Below are positions 11,501 to 18,323 of a DNA stretch of 64,000 nucleotides, in pieces. Below the pieces are notes generated by a model. The model was not told the DNA's origin. It did no database searches and was given only the letters and a program-made list of their open reading frames with translations. This DNA comes from Nocardioides luteus. GTDB lineage: Bacteria > Actinomycetota > Actinomycetes > Propionibacteriales > Nocardioidaceae. Position numbers and translations under genes: made by a program. Positions within the stretch are counted from its first letter, which is position 1; every line of letters begins with the position of its first letter. The DNA lies in assembly GCF_015752315.1 (NCBI RefSeq), contig NZ_JADOVJ010000001.1, positions 124,001-188,000 on the forward strand, in the 5' to 3' direction.

Positions 11501-12901
11501 CCGGCGCTGGTCCCAGCCGGCCTGGGCCGTGAGGTCACCGCTGCCGCTGGCGTCGGTCTCGAAGCCACCCATCGGGCCGTCGCCGGTCCCGGCCTCGGCG
11601 TTGGTGGGCTGGTAGACGAGCGCTCCGACCGCGCCCTGCTGCTCGGCGAGCTCGGAGAGATACATGTCGTAACCGGTGACGGCCTGCGCCGTCGGGCTCT
11701 GATAGACGACGATCGCGCCGGTCACGTCGCCGACGCGCTCGTAGTCCTCGGGAGTGCCCGAGCCCACGTCGATCACGCGCGCGGTCACGGGCTTGGGGCC
11801 GGGATTCGCGGACAGCGGGTAACGGCGCATCGAGCCGGCCGGCACGGTGGCGCCGCGGAGGGTGATCGACGGCGTACGGATGCCGGTGGTCGAGGCGCCG
11901 ACCGCGATCACGCTGGGCGCGCTCGCGGGCGAGCCGACGGTCTCGTCGTACGGCCCGGAGTTGCCCGCGGCGGCGACCACCACGGTGCCCGCCTCGACCG
12001 CTGCCGTCGAGGCGCGGGCGAGCGGGTCGTCGTCCTCCACCGGGCCGCCCAGGCTCATGTTGACGACGTCGGCGGGGTGCGCGCCTGTCGGGTCGACCGC
12101 GGCCTCGAAGCCGGCGAGGACGTCGGACATCATGCCCGAACCGCTGGCGTCGAGCACTCGCCACGCGGTGATCGAGGCGTCGGGTGCCACGCCGGTGGTC
12201 GTCTCGGCCCCCGTCCCGGCGACGATGCCGGCGACATGGGTGCCGTGGTAGTGCTCGTCCATCGGGTCGTCGTCGCCGGCGACGAAGTCGTAGCCACCGA
12301 CGACCTTGTGGCCCTCGCCGAAACCGCCGCCCAGGTCGGCGATCCCGTAGTCGACGCCCGTGTCGATCACGGCCACGGTCATGCCCTCGCCGCGTAGCGC
12401 GGTGCCGTCGGCGCCCTTCTCCTCCCAGACCGCGGGGGCGCCGGTGGACGGGACGGAGTCGATGGTCAGCGCCTGCATCCGCACATCGCGGGTGACGTAC
12501 GCGACGCCGTCCGCGGCGGAGAGCTCGTCGAGGCTGCGCTCGGGCACCTCCGCGATGACCGCGTTGATCAGGCCCGTGACGCTCCGGCTCTCGTCGACCG
12601 GGATGCCGTCCGCCCGGAGACGGTCGACAACGGCGTCCTGCTCGGTGGCGATGTCGTTCGCGGCCGCGCTGTAGGTGGCCGACAGAGCGTCCTGGATGCC
12701 GACGTCGCCGGTCGCGGATCGTGACTCCGCGATGCGGTCGGCGCCGACGCGCTCCACGGCGCCGGGGCTGTCGAACTCGATGATGACGGCGACGGACTCG
12801 CCGGGCTCGGCCGCTGCGCTCATGGGTACCAGGACCGAGCCTGCGAGCACGGCGGGCACCGCCAGCGCGACGGTGACGCCGCGACAGGAAATGGGGGACA
12901 T
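8552..12901 (-). CDS. Secreted subtilisin-like serine protease (S8) with C-terminal Asp-box/BNR repeat region
   Basis: 1449 residues from ATG 12901, chosen for ggaagg 7-12 bases upstream and a clean signal peptide (VTVALAVPAVLAGSVLVPMSAAAEPG). Order: Inhibitor_I9-like propeptide (about 40-150), peptidase S8 with catalytic Asp180 (VAVIDTGVDYG), His219 (HGTHVAGI) and Ser550 (LSGTSMAAPHVAG), interrupted by a PA-type insert (GAIVVYQSPTAQAV, GALVYQPTNAE). Two beta-sandwich regions follow (TLTNSGRTTQRLKL; VDLSAGSLTLKPGGRAEVRI). The last ~600 residues carry repeated Asp-box motifs (TSDGGQTWTRV, HSADGGKSWEV, SHDHGRTWDL, RSDDAGATWKSS, STDGFATWTT, STDGGKKFHRS, STDEGRTWQP) typical of sialidase/sortilin-like propellers. 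The fold is inferred. It lies downstream of a regulator on the same strand. Confidence 0.92.
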   Translation of the reverse strand: MSPISCRGVTVALAVPAVLAGSVLVPMSAAAEPGESVAVIIEFDSPGAVERVGADRIAESRSATGDVGIQDALSATYSAAANDIATEQDAVVDRLRADGIPVDESRSVTGLINAVIAEVPERSLDELSAADGVAYVTRDVRMQALTIDSVPSTGAPAVWEEKGADGTALRGEGMTVAVIDTGVDYGIADLGGGFGEGHKVVGGYDFVAGDDDPMDEHYHGTHVAGIVAGTGAETTTGVAPDASITAWRVLDASGSGMMSDVLAGFEAAVDPTGAHPADVVNMSLGGPVEDDDPLARASTAAVEAGTVVVAAAGNSGPYDETVGSPASAPSVIAVGASTTGIRTPSITLRGATVPAGSMRRYPLSANPGPKPVTARVIDVGSGTPEDYERVGDVTGAIVVYQSPTAQAVTGYDMYLSELAEQQGAVGALVYQPTNAEAGTGDGPMGGFETDASGSGDLTAQAGWDQRRTTLVMMSLYGGDYGNIRRAVLDGKVTATITGKDATDLIASFSSRGPAGTAVKPEIVAPGVEIRSDIPAWQGIEGNAYRLSGTSMAAPHVAGAAALVRQAHPDESALKIRARLIGSARELDSTDADVSPFTQGAGALAVDRAVAQDVTASPDALSLGLADTAGDVRSRTATVTLTNSGRTTQRLKLRAETSAVSDGRVDLSAGSLTLKPGGRAEVRITLTPGHRDRSGEVSGELVATGAGKGAASVRVPYALLVRPLVVRATPDVVDSATRVVVQAPAALDRPSADVVAPSGRRTTVTLLPQDGRPGWYAADLELREAGVHRIDATGTTSEGRRLGGTGSLVALGTDRRGDWEQVGPIFTGGLTVTSPDRAGTAIHVVQDGVSPFWTSDGGQTWTRVRSMPVAAGVGLPAADPAVPGGFWLAVNGMAGRDVLDATYQGRLLHSADGGKSWEVTSLPDEQIQAVSADRSTVAVATATGLRFSHDHGRTWDLVPTGWTESVDHLAVADGRAYVQTFDGVWRVDLTGQARGTVTQVLAPESSIGSLSDVAVAGDTVIATVWDTEDATVLRSDDAGATWKSSQPVPGAYTLGLSVAGDTTYLRFFDRLYASTDHGATATPVALPEGTRDVRDVDAWQGGDGLVVTTSAGVWGEDRDAWTRYPLAGGNTWSLAVGADAAKEPVLRTGDAQGIKERKQGDLGTGRALDWGLTGDEGWIGLTALDVEQSPVGARDVWWVRQDGFLGTQLIRRSLDGTDTRVGPHVEVGDVAVSPVRAGTVAVTYGAEPEHGLLVSTDGFATWTTHPYDLSIRTVEFDASRPERLWIAASEGLYRSDDLGATLTKVADGPVRSLSVEKDVVLAGTDGGALVSTDGGKKFHRSAIPNLRAAVGAVASVDVAVSADAGGRPGKAVRVLIAGSTDLVRDGVLASGAGAFVSTDEGRTWQPASGGLTALDIRDLAVSQDGRWLYAGTSRGGVVRTATDALVSAIR

Positions 12902-13000
12902 GGGTGGCCTTCCGGTGAACGTTCTGAGATCCGCGCATGACGGCTCAGCGCCCATGAAAGCGCTCCGGTGTTTCGACCGCACGCGTGCCGGAGTCCGGCA

Positions 13001-13016
13001 GCGGCCAACTGGCCGC
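13001..13016. promoter_or_regulatory. Candidate operator between protease gene and its regulator
   Basis: Perfect inverted repeat gcggcca-ac-tggccgc, 100 bases upstream of the protease start and in the only gap (12902-13068) between the two genes. Likely a regulator site by position; alternatively part of a weak terminator behind the regulator gene. Confidence 0.35.
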
Positions 13017-13068
13017 AGGCGGCCATCACCCAGGTTGCGGGCCTGTCACCTCGACCCGTCGGCCCAGG

Positions 13069-14073
13069 TCAGACCCAGCCGCGCCGGGCTGCCTGCACCC
13101 CGGCCTGGAACCGGTTCGCGGCTCCGAGCCGTCGCAGGAGCAGCTGGCTGCGGCGGCGTACCGTGCGGGTCGAGACGTGCAGCTCGCGGGCGATCACCTC
13201 GTCCTTGGCTCCGGACGCGAAGAAGGCGAGCAGCGCTCGCTCCTCCGCCGTCGGGCCCCGTCGCTCGGCCGGAACCGGGCCGCGGTGCGCGGGCTCGTCG
13301 GGCGGCACGTCGGCGGCCTGCTCCCAGTGCGCCTCGAACATCTCGCACAGCAGGGCGACGAGCGGTTGGGAATCGGTGAGGATCGCCTCGGGCCGCAGGC
13401 CGTCGAGGCGCGTCGACACGAGCGCGGCGCGTCGGTCGGCGATCGCGAGCTTGACCGGCAGCTCGCTCGTGAGCCGCGCCTGCTCGCCGGACTCGACGGC
13501 GCGGCGTACCTCGTCCCACGCGCCGGGCCGGTCCAGCGCCGCCGCCGCGTAGACCGCTCGCCAGCGCACACCGCGCGCGATGACCACGGGCTCGAGCGGG
13601 TTGAGCGGCGCGAGCACGTACGGCGGCCGGTCGAACGCCATGAACTCCTCGACGGCCTGGTGCTCGAGCCTGTTGTACGCCGCGCCCACCGCGTCGGCAC
13701 CCACGAGCACGCTGACGCTCGAGCCCGGGCGCTCCGCCGCACCACGGTTCTCGTAGACCTCGGCCAGCAGCGGGATGGCGGCACGGAGCCGGGCGAGCCC
13801 GTCCTCCGCACGCTCCGCGACCGCGCGCAGCGCGACCCGGGGGTCGACGGCGGCGAACCGGCCGTCGCCCGCCGCTCGGTTGACCAGTCCGGCCGCGCGG
13901 AGCTCGTCGAGCGTGCGCGCGGCCTCGTCCGTGCTGATCCCTAGGGTGCGGGCGACCTCGGCGTCCTCGATCGCTCCGGCGGCGAGGACGGCGCTATAGA
14001 CCGCCTCGGCCTCGGCGTCCAGACCGGCGACGGCGAGCCCTCCGTGGGCGGCCAGGCCGGGATGCGTGCTCAC
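13069..14073 (-). CDS. Transcriptional regulator with TrmB-like N-terminus and LuxR-type C-terminal helix-turn-helix
   Basis: 334 residues from GTG 14073 (VSTHPGLAAHGGLAVAGL); an ATG at 14175 would add 34 low-complexity residues, so the start is uncertain. Residues about 18-65 look like a TrmB winged helix (AEAVYSAVLAAGAIEDAEVARTLGISTDEAARTLDELRAAGLVNR). A helical/ligand-binding-like middle follows (SVSVLVGADAVGAAYNRLEHQAVEEFMAFDRPPYV), and a C-terminal LuxR-like HTH (TAEERALLAFFASGAKDEVIARELHVSTRTVRRRSQLLLRRLGA). No receiver domain is present. Placed 167 bases upstream of the secreted protease on the same strand and inside the same repeat-flanked segment, it is the obvious candidate to control the protease. 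Ligand unknown. Confidence 0.85.
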   Translation of the reverse strand: MSTHPGLAAHGGLAVAGLDAEAEAVYSAVLAAGAIEDAEVARTLGISTDEAARTLDELRAAGLVNRAAGDGRFAAVDPRVALRAVAERAEDGLARLRAAIPLLAEVYENRGAAERPGSSVSVLVGADAVGAAYNRLEHQAVEEFMAFDRPPYVLAPLNPLEPVVIARGVRWRAVYAAAALDRPGAWDEVRRAVESGEQARLTSELPVKLAIADRRAALVSTRLDGLRPEAILTDSQPLVALLCEMFEAHWEQAADVPPDEPAHRGPVPAERRGPTAEERALLAFFASGAKDEVIARELHVSTRTVRRRSQLLLRRLGAANRFQAGVQAARRGWV

Positions 14074-14182
14074 CGCACCGCCCGGGTCGCGGAGCGGGCA
14101 CGACGCTCGCGCGTGGGCACGCCGAGCCGCGGTGTGGGGATGAGAGCTTCGAGGTTCACGGCACAACGATGCCACGCGGCGA

Positions 14183-14220
14183 GCTGGTCGGGACCGATAC
14201 CGATCCCGACCAGCTCACCG
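14183..14220. repeat. 38-bp palindromic repeat, right copy flanking the protease locus
   Basis: Same 11-bp arms as the 8501 copy, with one central difference (accgatacc versus accgatgcc). It lies between the regulator start and the end of the next gene, where it could also terminate that gene. A short direct repeat (ctcaccgg twice, 14214-14229) follows. Confidence 0.75.
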
Positions 14221-14239
14221 GCTCACCGGCTCGCCGGGC

Positions 14240-14995
14240 TCAGAAGCACTGCGAGGCGCTGTGGTAGACGCTCGACTGGATGCCGAGGTGGATGTGGTCG
14301 CTGTGGTCGGGGTAGCCCGGCCCGAGCACCTGCGGGAACGACTGGCGGGAGGCACGGGCGATGCCGCACATGGTCGTCGCGCTGCTGCCCGGGACCAGGT
14401 CCATGGCCCGGCCGTAGAGGTGGTTGCTGTTGGAGGCTCCGCCGACGGCGTCGTTGCACGCCTTCGAGCGGTAGGCCGAGGTCACCCGCAGCGGGTTGTC
14501 GCCGAGCCGGTGCCGGATGGCCTCGGCCCGCCACATGGCCTGCATCAGGTTGGCCTTGACCTGCGTGATCGTCACGCCGGAGATCGGCGTCGGCCAGCCG
14601 CCGTAGCAGACGTCGTCGACCTCGCTCCAGTCGAAGTGGATCGGGGTGCAGTCGTCGTCCTGGAGCGCGTAGAGCTTGTTGAACGTGTTCGTCCCCGCGA
14701 CCCCGTCGGCGGCGAGCCCGTAGGCGGCCTGGAAGTTGCGGACCGCGGTCGTCGTCGCCGGGCCGTAGGACCCGTCGATCGAGAAGATCGTGCCGGTGGC
14801 CGCCCAGCCGGCGACGCGGATCTGGAGCTGGGTGACCGCGTTGCCCGAGGACCCCTGCTGAAGCGTGCCGCTCCAGGTGTAGCAGGCGTCGGCGTGAGCA
14901 GGGGCGGCCGTGGAGGTGATGGCGACCAGGCTGGTCGCCAGCGTGACGAGGAGGGAACCGATGACCGTGCCGAGTCGGCGTGGGGTGAGGCGCAT
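14240..14995 (-). CDS. Secreted zinc D-Ala-D-Ala carboxypeptidase (M15A type) with peptidoglycan-binding domain
   Basis: 251 residues; start ATG 14995 supported by taggagct 9 bases upstream. Signal peptide about 1-36 (IGSLLVTLATSLVAITSTAAPAHA). Residues ~45-110 form a PG_binding_1 domain (GSSGNAVTQLQIRVAGW...IDGSYGPATTTAVRNFQAAYGLAADGVAG). Residues ~120-251 carry the M15 zinc motif, with histidine and aspartate in SNHLYGRAMDLV and the final histidines in HSDHIHLG. Several cysteines (CYTW, DDCTP, VCYGG, KACND, TMCGI, QCF) fit a disulphide-rich extracellular enzyme like the Streptomyces albus carboxypeptidase. Trims peptidoglycan stem peptides outside the cell. The hairpin ggtcc-gagg-ggacc (15022-15035) lies in its leader. 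Confidence 0.9.
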   Translation of the reverse strand: MRLTPRRLGTVIGSLLVTLATSLVAITSTAAPAHADACYTWSGTLQQGSSGNAVTQLQIRVAGWAATGTIFSIDGSYGPATTTAVRNFQAAYGLAADGVAGTNTFNKLYALQDDDCTPIHFDWSEVDDVCYGGWPTPISGVTITQVKANLMQAMWRAEAIRHRLGDNPLRVTSAYRSKACNDAVGGASNSNHLYGRAMDLVPGSSATTMCGIARASRQSFPQVLGPGYPDHSDHIHLGIQSSVYHSASQCF

Positions 14996-15096
14996 CTGTG
15001 GAGCTCCTAACTTTTCCGAGAGGTCCGAGGGGACCCGAGTCGCTCCCTAGAGTGGCCTCCTTTGACGTCGTGTACCTGGATTTCGCGTGAATGTAA

Positions 15097-15825
15097 TCAC
15101 CAGGGGATGACGCCGGCGTCCTCGAAGTAGCCGCCGGTCGGGCCGTCGTCGGGCAGGGTCGCGAGGCTGATCGCGATCCGGGCGCCCTCCTCGGGCGTGC
15201 GTACGCCGCGGAAGCCGTTCAGGTCGGTGGCCACGAACCCGGGGCAGCCGAGGTTGATCAGGATGTTCGTGTCGTGCAGCTCCTTGGCGTACTGGATCGT
15301 GACGGCGTTGAGGTAGGACTTCGTCGGGCTGTACGCCACCGAGATCGGCCCCACGGCCAGCGGGTCGTCCGTCGAGGTCTGCCGGGCGAGGGAGCCCACG
15401 CTGCTCGACATGTTGACGATCCGTGGCGCGGCGGAGCGACGCAGCATCGGCAGCATCGCGTTGGTGACCCGGACGACGCCGAAGACGTTGGTCTCGACCG
15501 CGACCCGCATCTGGTCGATCGAGATCTCGGTCGGGTTCTGCGGCATGCCGCCGGTGACGCCGGCGTTGTTGACGAGCACGTCCAGTCCGCCCTGCTCCTC
15601 CAGAAGCCGGGCCGCGGCGGCGACGCTGGCGTCGTCGGTGACGTCCAGCGGCACCCCGAAGGCGTCGACGCCGTTCGCCCGCAGCTTCTCCACCGCGGCC
15701 TCCCGGCGGGCGTCGTCGCGGGCGCCGACGCCGACCTTCCAGCCCCGTGCGCCGAGGCCCGCGGCGATCTCGTAGCCGATTCCCTTGTTGGCGCCGGTGA
15801 CCAGCGCGATCGTGTTCTCGCTCAT
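15097..15825 (-). CDS. Short-chain dehydrogenase/reductase (SDR)
   Basis: 242 residues from ATG 15825. Classical SDR: TGANKGIG cofactor loop (10-17), LDVT, NNAGVTGG, catalytic serine (NMSSSVGS) and tyrosine-lysine pair YSPTK, ending with the GCPGFVATDLNG motif. The NKG form of the glycine loop and overall length resemble the carbonyl-reductase-like branch. Cofactor is probably NADP(H), as the residue pattern after beta-2 is ARDD. Substrate unknown. Divergent from a LysR gene 100 bases away with a T-N11-A box between them, so it is probably controlled by that regulator. Confidence 0.92.
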   Translation of the reverse strand: MSENTIALVTGANKGIGYEIAAGLGARGWKVGVGARDDARREAAVEKLRANGVDAFGVPLDVTDDASVAAAARLLEEQGGLDVLVNNAGVTGGMPQNPTEISIDQMRVAVETNVFGVVRVTNAMLPMLRRSAAPRIVNMSSSVGSLARQTSTDDPLAVGPISVAYSPTKSYLNAVTIQYAKELHDTNILINLGCPGFVATDLNGFRGVRTPEEGARIAISLATLPDDGPTGGYFEDAGVIPW

Positions 15826-15882
15826 GTCATCCAGCCTGGCCAGCGGCCGCGGAACACTCCAATATCACCTCGGTGGCCGCCG

Positions 15883-15897
15883 ATACCGCTCGGGTAT
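15883..15897. promoter_or_regulatory. LysR-type T-N11-A operator
   Basis: Palindrome ATACC-GCTCG-GGTAT (T at 15884, A at 15896) in the 100-bp divergent region between the SDR and LysR genes, 29 bases before the LysR start. This is the canonical LysR recognition pattern in the canonical place. Confidence 0.65.
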
Positions 15898-15925
15898 GTT
15901 CCCAGGTCGGAGTAGGGTTGTAGTC

Positions 15926-16768
15926 ATGGAGACCCGGGAGCTTCGCTACTTCGTCGCGGTCGCCGAGGAGCTTCACTTCAGCCGCGCGGCCGCTCGCCTC
16001 GGGATCGCCCAGCCGCCGCTGTCACGCGCGATCAGCCGGCTCGAGCGGCGCCTGGGTGGCCCGCTGCTCGAGCGCAACAGCCGAGGCGTCACGCTGACCG
16101 ACGCCGGCCGGGTGCTCCTCGCCGAGGCCCGCGCGGCGCTCGACGCGGTCGATGCCGCCGAGCGCCGCACCCGCCGCGCCACCGGCGACGGTGCCGAACC
16201 GGGCCTGGTCCTGGTCTCCAAGGCCGGAGCCTCGACGGAGCTGCTGACCAAGCTGCTCGACGCCTACGCCGCGGAACCGGGGTCGGTGAAGGTCGAGGTC
16301 GACCTGTGCGGCATCGGGGAGCAGGGGCCGAGGCTGCGTGACGGCCGGGCCGACGTCGCCCTGCTGCACCTTCCGTTCGACTCCGTCGACGGGCTCGACT
16401 CGGAGGCCCTGCTCACCGAGGGCCAGGTCGCGGTCCTGCCCTCCAGCCACCCGTGGGCGACCCGGTCGCAGCTGCGGCTGGCCGACCTCGACGAGGTCCC
16501 GGGCCTTCCGCCGATGCGTTGGCCGTCAGGGGGCGGCTACGACGACGGCCCCGGCCCGGAGGTCCGCGACTCGGCGCAGCTCTATCAGCTGATCGGGCTC
16601 GGCCGGGCGTACGCGCTCCTGCCGGAGTCGGCGCGCGCCGAGCAGTATCACGGCGTCGCCACCGTCCCGGTCGTGGACGCGCCCGAGGTCACCACGGTCA
16701 TCGCCTGGCCGCAGCACAGCCGCTCGCTCGCCCTGGCCACGCTGGTGCAGACCGCGACCCGCCTCTAG
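15926..16768 (+). CDS. LysR-family transcriptional regulator
   Basis: 280 residues from ATG 15926 (METRELRYFVAVAEELHFSRAA); the frame is open upstream but the N-terminal winged helix begins here in every LysR protein. HTH: FSRAAARLGIAQPPLSRAISRLERRLG. The effector domain is shortened slightly but has the usual alternating beta/alpha pattern (GLVLVSKAGASTELLTKLLDAYAAEP; DVALLHLPFD; GQVAVLPSSHPWA; GLGRAYALLPESARAE). Divergent from the SDR gene and probably its regulator as well as its own repressor through the T-N11-A site. Confidence 0.92.
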   Translation: METRELRYFVAVAEELHFSRAAARLGIAQPPLSRAISRLERRLGGPLLERNSRGVTLTDAGRVLLAEARAALDAVDAAERRTRRATGDGAEPGLVLVSKAGASTELLTKLLDAYAAEPGSVKVEVDLCGIGEQGPRLRDGRADVALLHLPFDSVDGLDSEALLTEGQVAVLPSSHPWATRSQLRLADLDEVPGLPPMRWPSGGGYDDGPGPEVRDSAQLYQLIGLGRAYALLPESARAEQYHGVATVPVVDAPEVTTVIAWPQHSRSLALATLVQTATRL

Positions 16769-16777
16769 CTCTGCTGA

Positions 16778-17491
16778 TCAGAAGCGCTTCCACCAGAGGT
16801 TGACCGCGTAGTCGACGTACGTCCCCTGGTGCTCCTCCAGGATCGCGGCCGCGGTCGCGGGGTCGAACTCGATCCGGACGACCGCCTCCAGGTCGGCGCG
16901 CGAACCGAAGGACCAGTCCATGTCGACGGGGACGCGCGTCCAGCCGTGCATCGACCAGAACCGCTCCTGCTCGTCGGGCGGCGGGACCTTCGGGTAGCCG
17001 CGGCGGAACCACCCGCCGAAGGTCGACCGGGAGCCGTCGTTGTCGATCACCATCGCGACGCCGCCGCGGCGCATCACCCGGTCCAGCTCGCCGAGCCCGG
17101 GCTCGGAGCCCGGCCCGAAGAAGTAGGCCCAGCGGGCGTGCATGACGTCGACCGACGACGGCGGGAGCGGCAGCTGCTGCGCGACGCCGTTGTGGACGGT
17201 GACGTTCGGGAGTCGTCTCGTACGCCGCCGGGCCAGCGTCACGAGGTCCGGGTGAGGCTCGATGCCGGTGACGGTGCGGGCCTCGTCGGCGAACGTCGGC
17301 AGGTAGAACCCGGTGCCGCAGCCGAGGTCGAGGACGTCCCGCCCGGCCCATGGTGCGGCCTCGGCCATGGCGGCCCAGAGCCGGCCGTGCGGGTCGAGCG
17401 CACGGTTCTCGATCTCGTACGTCGCGGTGTGGTTCCAGATGTTGGGGCTCGGGATCGCTCCCGTTGCGCCGGGGAGGTCAGCGCGGCTCAT
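16778..17491 (-). CDS. Class I SAM-dependent methyltransferase
   Basis: 237 residues from ATG 17491. Motif I VLDLGCGTGFYLP (about residues 53-65), acidic residue after beta-2 (GIEPHPDLV), post-I region ALPLPPSSVDVMHARWAYFFG and motif II/III GELDRVMRRGGVAMVIDNDG. The C-terminal half is typical of small-molecule methyltransferases of the Methyltransf_11 group; the substrate cannot be told. Its 5' end (LPGATGAI codons) is partly duplicated 101 bases upstream, in the gap before the VOC gene, so the start region may have been rearranged. Convergent with the LysR gene, 9 bases apart. Confidence 0.88.
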   Translation of the reverse strand: MSRADLPGATGAIPSPNIWNHTATYEIENRALDPHGRLWAAMAEAAPWAGRDVLDLGCGTGFYLPTFADEARTVTGIEPHPDLVTLARRRTRRLPNVTVHNGVAQQLPLPPSSVDVMHARWAYFFGPGSEPGLGELDRVMRRGGVAMVIDNDGSRSTFGGWFRRGYPKVPPPDEQERFWSMHGWTRVPVDMDWSFGSRADLEAVVRIEFDPATAAAILEEHQGTYVDYAVNLWWKRF

Positions 17492-17588
17492 GTCTGCTCG
17501 ACGGGGGGTCTCGACAAGCTCGGGGCCACTACGTTCAGACCCCGGAGGTGGAGGATCGCTCCCGTCGCCCCCGGCAGGTCGAGCCTGG
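17492..17588. other. Intergenic gap with duplicated methyltransferase 5' sequence
   Basis: Bases 17553-17580 match 17452-17479 (inside the methyltransferase gene) at 24 of 28 positions and would encode the same LPGATGAI peptide on the minus strand without a start. Between the two copies lies ggtctcgacaagctcgggg, a fragment resembling dispersed palindromic sequences of this genome. Confidence 0.5.
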
Positions 17589-18245
17589 TCAGATCCGGAC
17601 CTCGCCGCGCGGGGTCACGAACTTGGCGGCCAGCAGGCCGGGGGTGCCGTGCTCGGCGACCCAGTCGATGTGGACGTTCTCGGCGGGCTTGCCGGTCCAC
17701 GGGTCGACGCGCTCCTTCAGCTCGTCGCCGAGGTAGTCCTTGACCCGCTCGGGGTCGCCGGAGATCTCGAGGTCGGTGAGGGTGATGTCGGAGCCGGCGT
17801 TGCCGGGGTGGAGCTCGGGGGTCTCCCACTTGATGAAGTAGGGCAGCTGCGGGTCGGCGATCAGGCCGTTGATGCCGATCTGCTGCCAGTGGAGCTCGCG
17901 GCCGTCGGGGAGGTGACGGTTGCCGGGAACGGCCTTGCGGCCGAGGCGCTGCTCGATCGGGGTCATGTCGTCGACGCCGATCACGAAGCCGATCCAGCCG
18001 CCACCGAGCGCGGAGCGGGCCTTGACGGCCTGTCCGAACGGGGCCTTGTCGCTGGCCGGGTGCTCGAGCGCCTCGACGACCTCGAGGTAGAGGCCGCCGC
18101 GCATCGGGAGGATGTAGTTGCGGGTGCCGAAGCGGGGGTGGACGCCGCCGTCGACGAACTCCTGGCCGAGCAGCTCACCGAGCTGCTTGGCGGTCTGTAC
18201 CAAGCCATCGGGTCCTGCAGCGTACGAAACATGGTCCAGGCGCAT
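17589..18245 (-). CDS. Glyoxalase/VOC-superfamily protein
   Basis: 218 residues from ATG 18245 (MRLDHVSYAAGPDGL), chosen over an upstream ATG at 18281 because VOC domains begin at this LDHV strand. Glyoxalase_3-like fold: N-terminal betaalphabetabetabeta unit (MRLDHVSYAAG, FGTRNYILPMRGGLYLEVVEAL with a metal-ligand-type glutamate), a central linker (WIGFVIGVDDM) and a second half (GSDITLTDLEISGDPERVKDYLG). It is a conserved actinobacterial protein usually annotated only as a glyoxalase-like domain protein; enzyme activity is unknown. Confidence 0.82.
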   Translation of the reverse strand: MRLDHVSYAAGPDGLVQTAKQLGELLGQEFVDGGVHPRFGTRNYILPMRGGLYLEVVEALEHPASDKAPFGQAVKARSALGGGWIGFVIGVDDMTPIEQRLGRKAVPGNRHLPDGRELHWQQIGINGLIADPQLPYFIKWETPELHPGNAGSDITLTDLEISGDPERVKDYLGDELKERVDPWTGKPAENVHIDWVAEHGTPGLLAAKFVTPRGEVRI

Positions 18246-18323
18246 GTAACGATTCTGAACTCTCCCTGAGAGAGAAACCAATCCAGGGTCGCTATCTCTT
18301 GATGTCGAGATACACCCGGGGGT

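Noticed and set aside
14996..15096. c-di-AMP (ydaO-type) riboswitch upstream of the cell-wall carboxypeptidase, suggested by the presence of disA in the window
   Set aside because: I could not find the conserved ydaO sequence blocks; only one small ggtcc/ggacc hairpin is visible.
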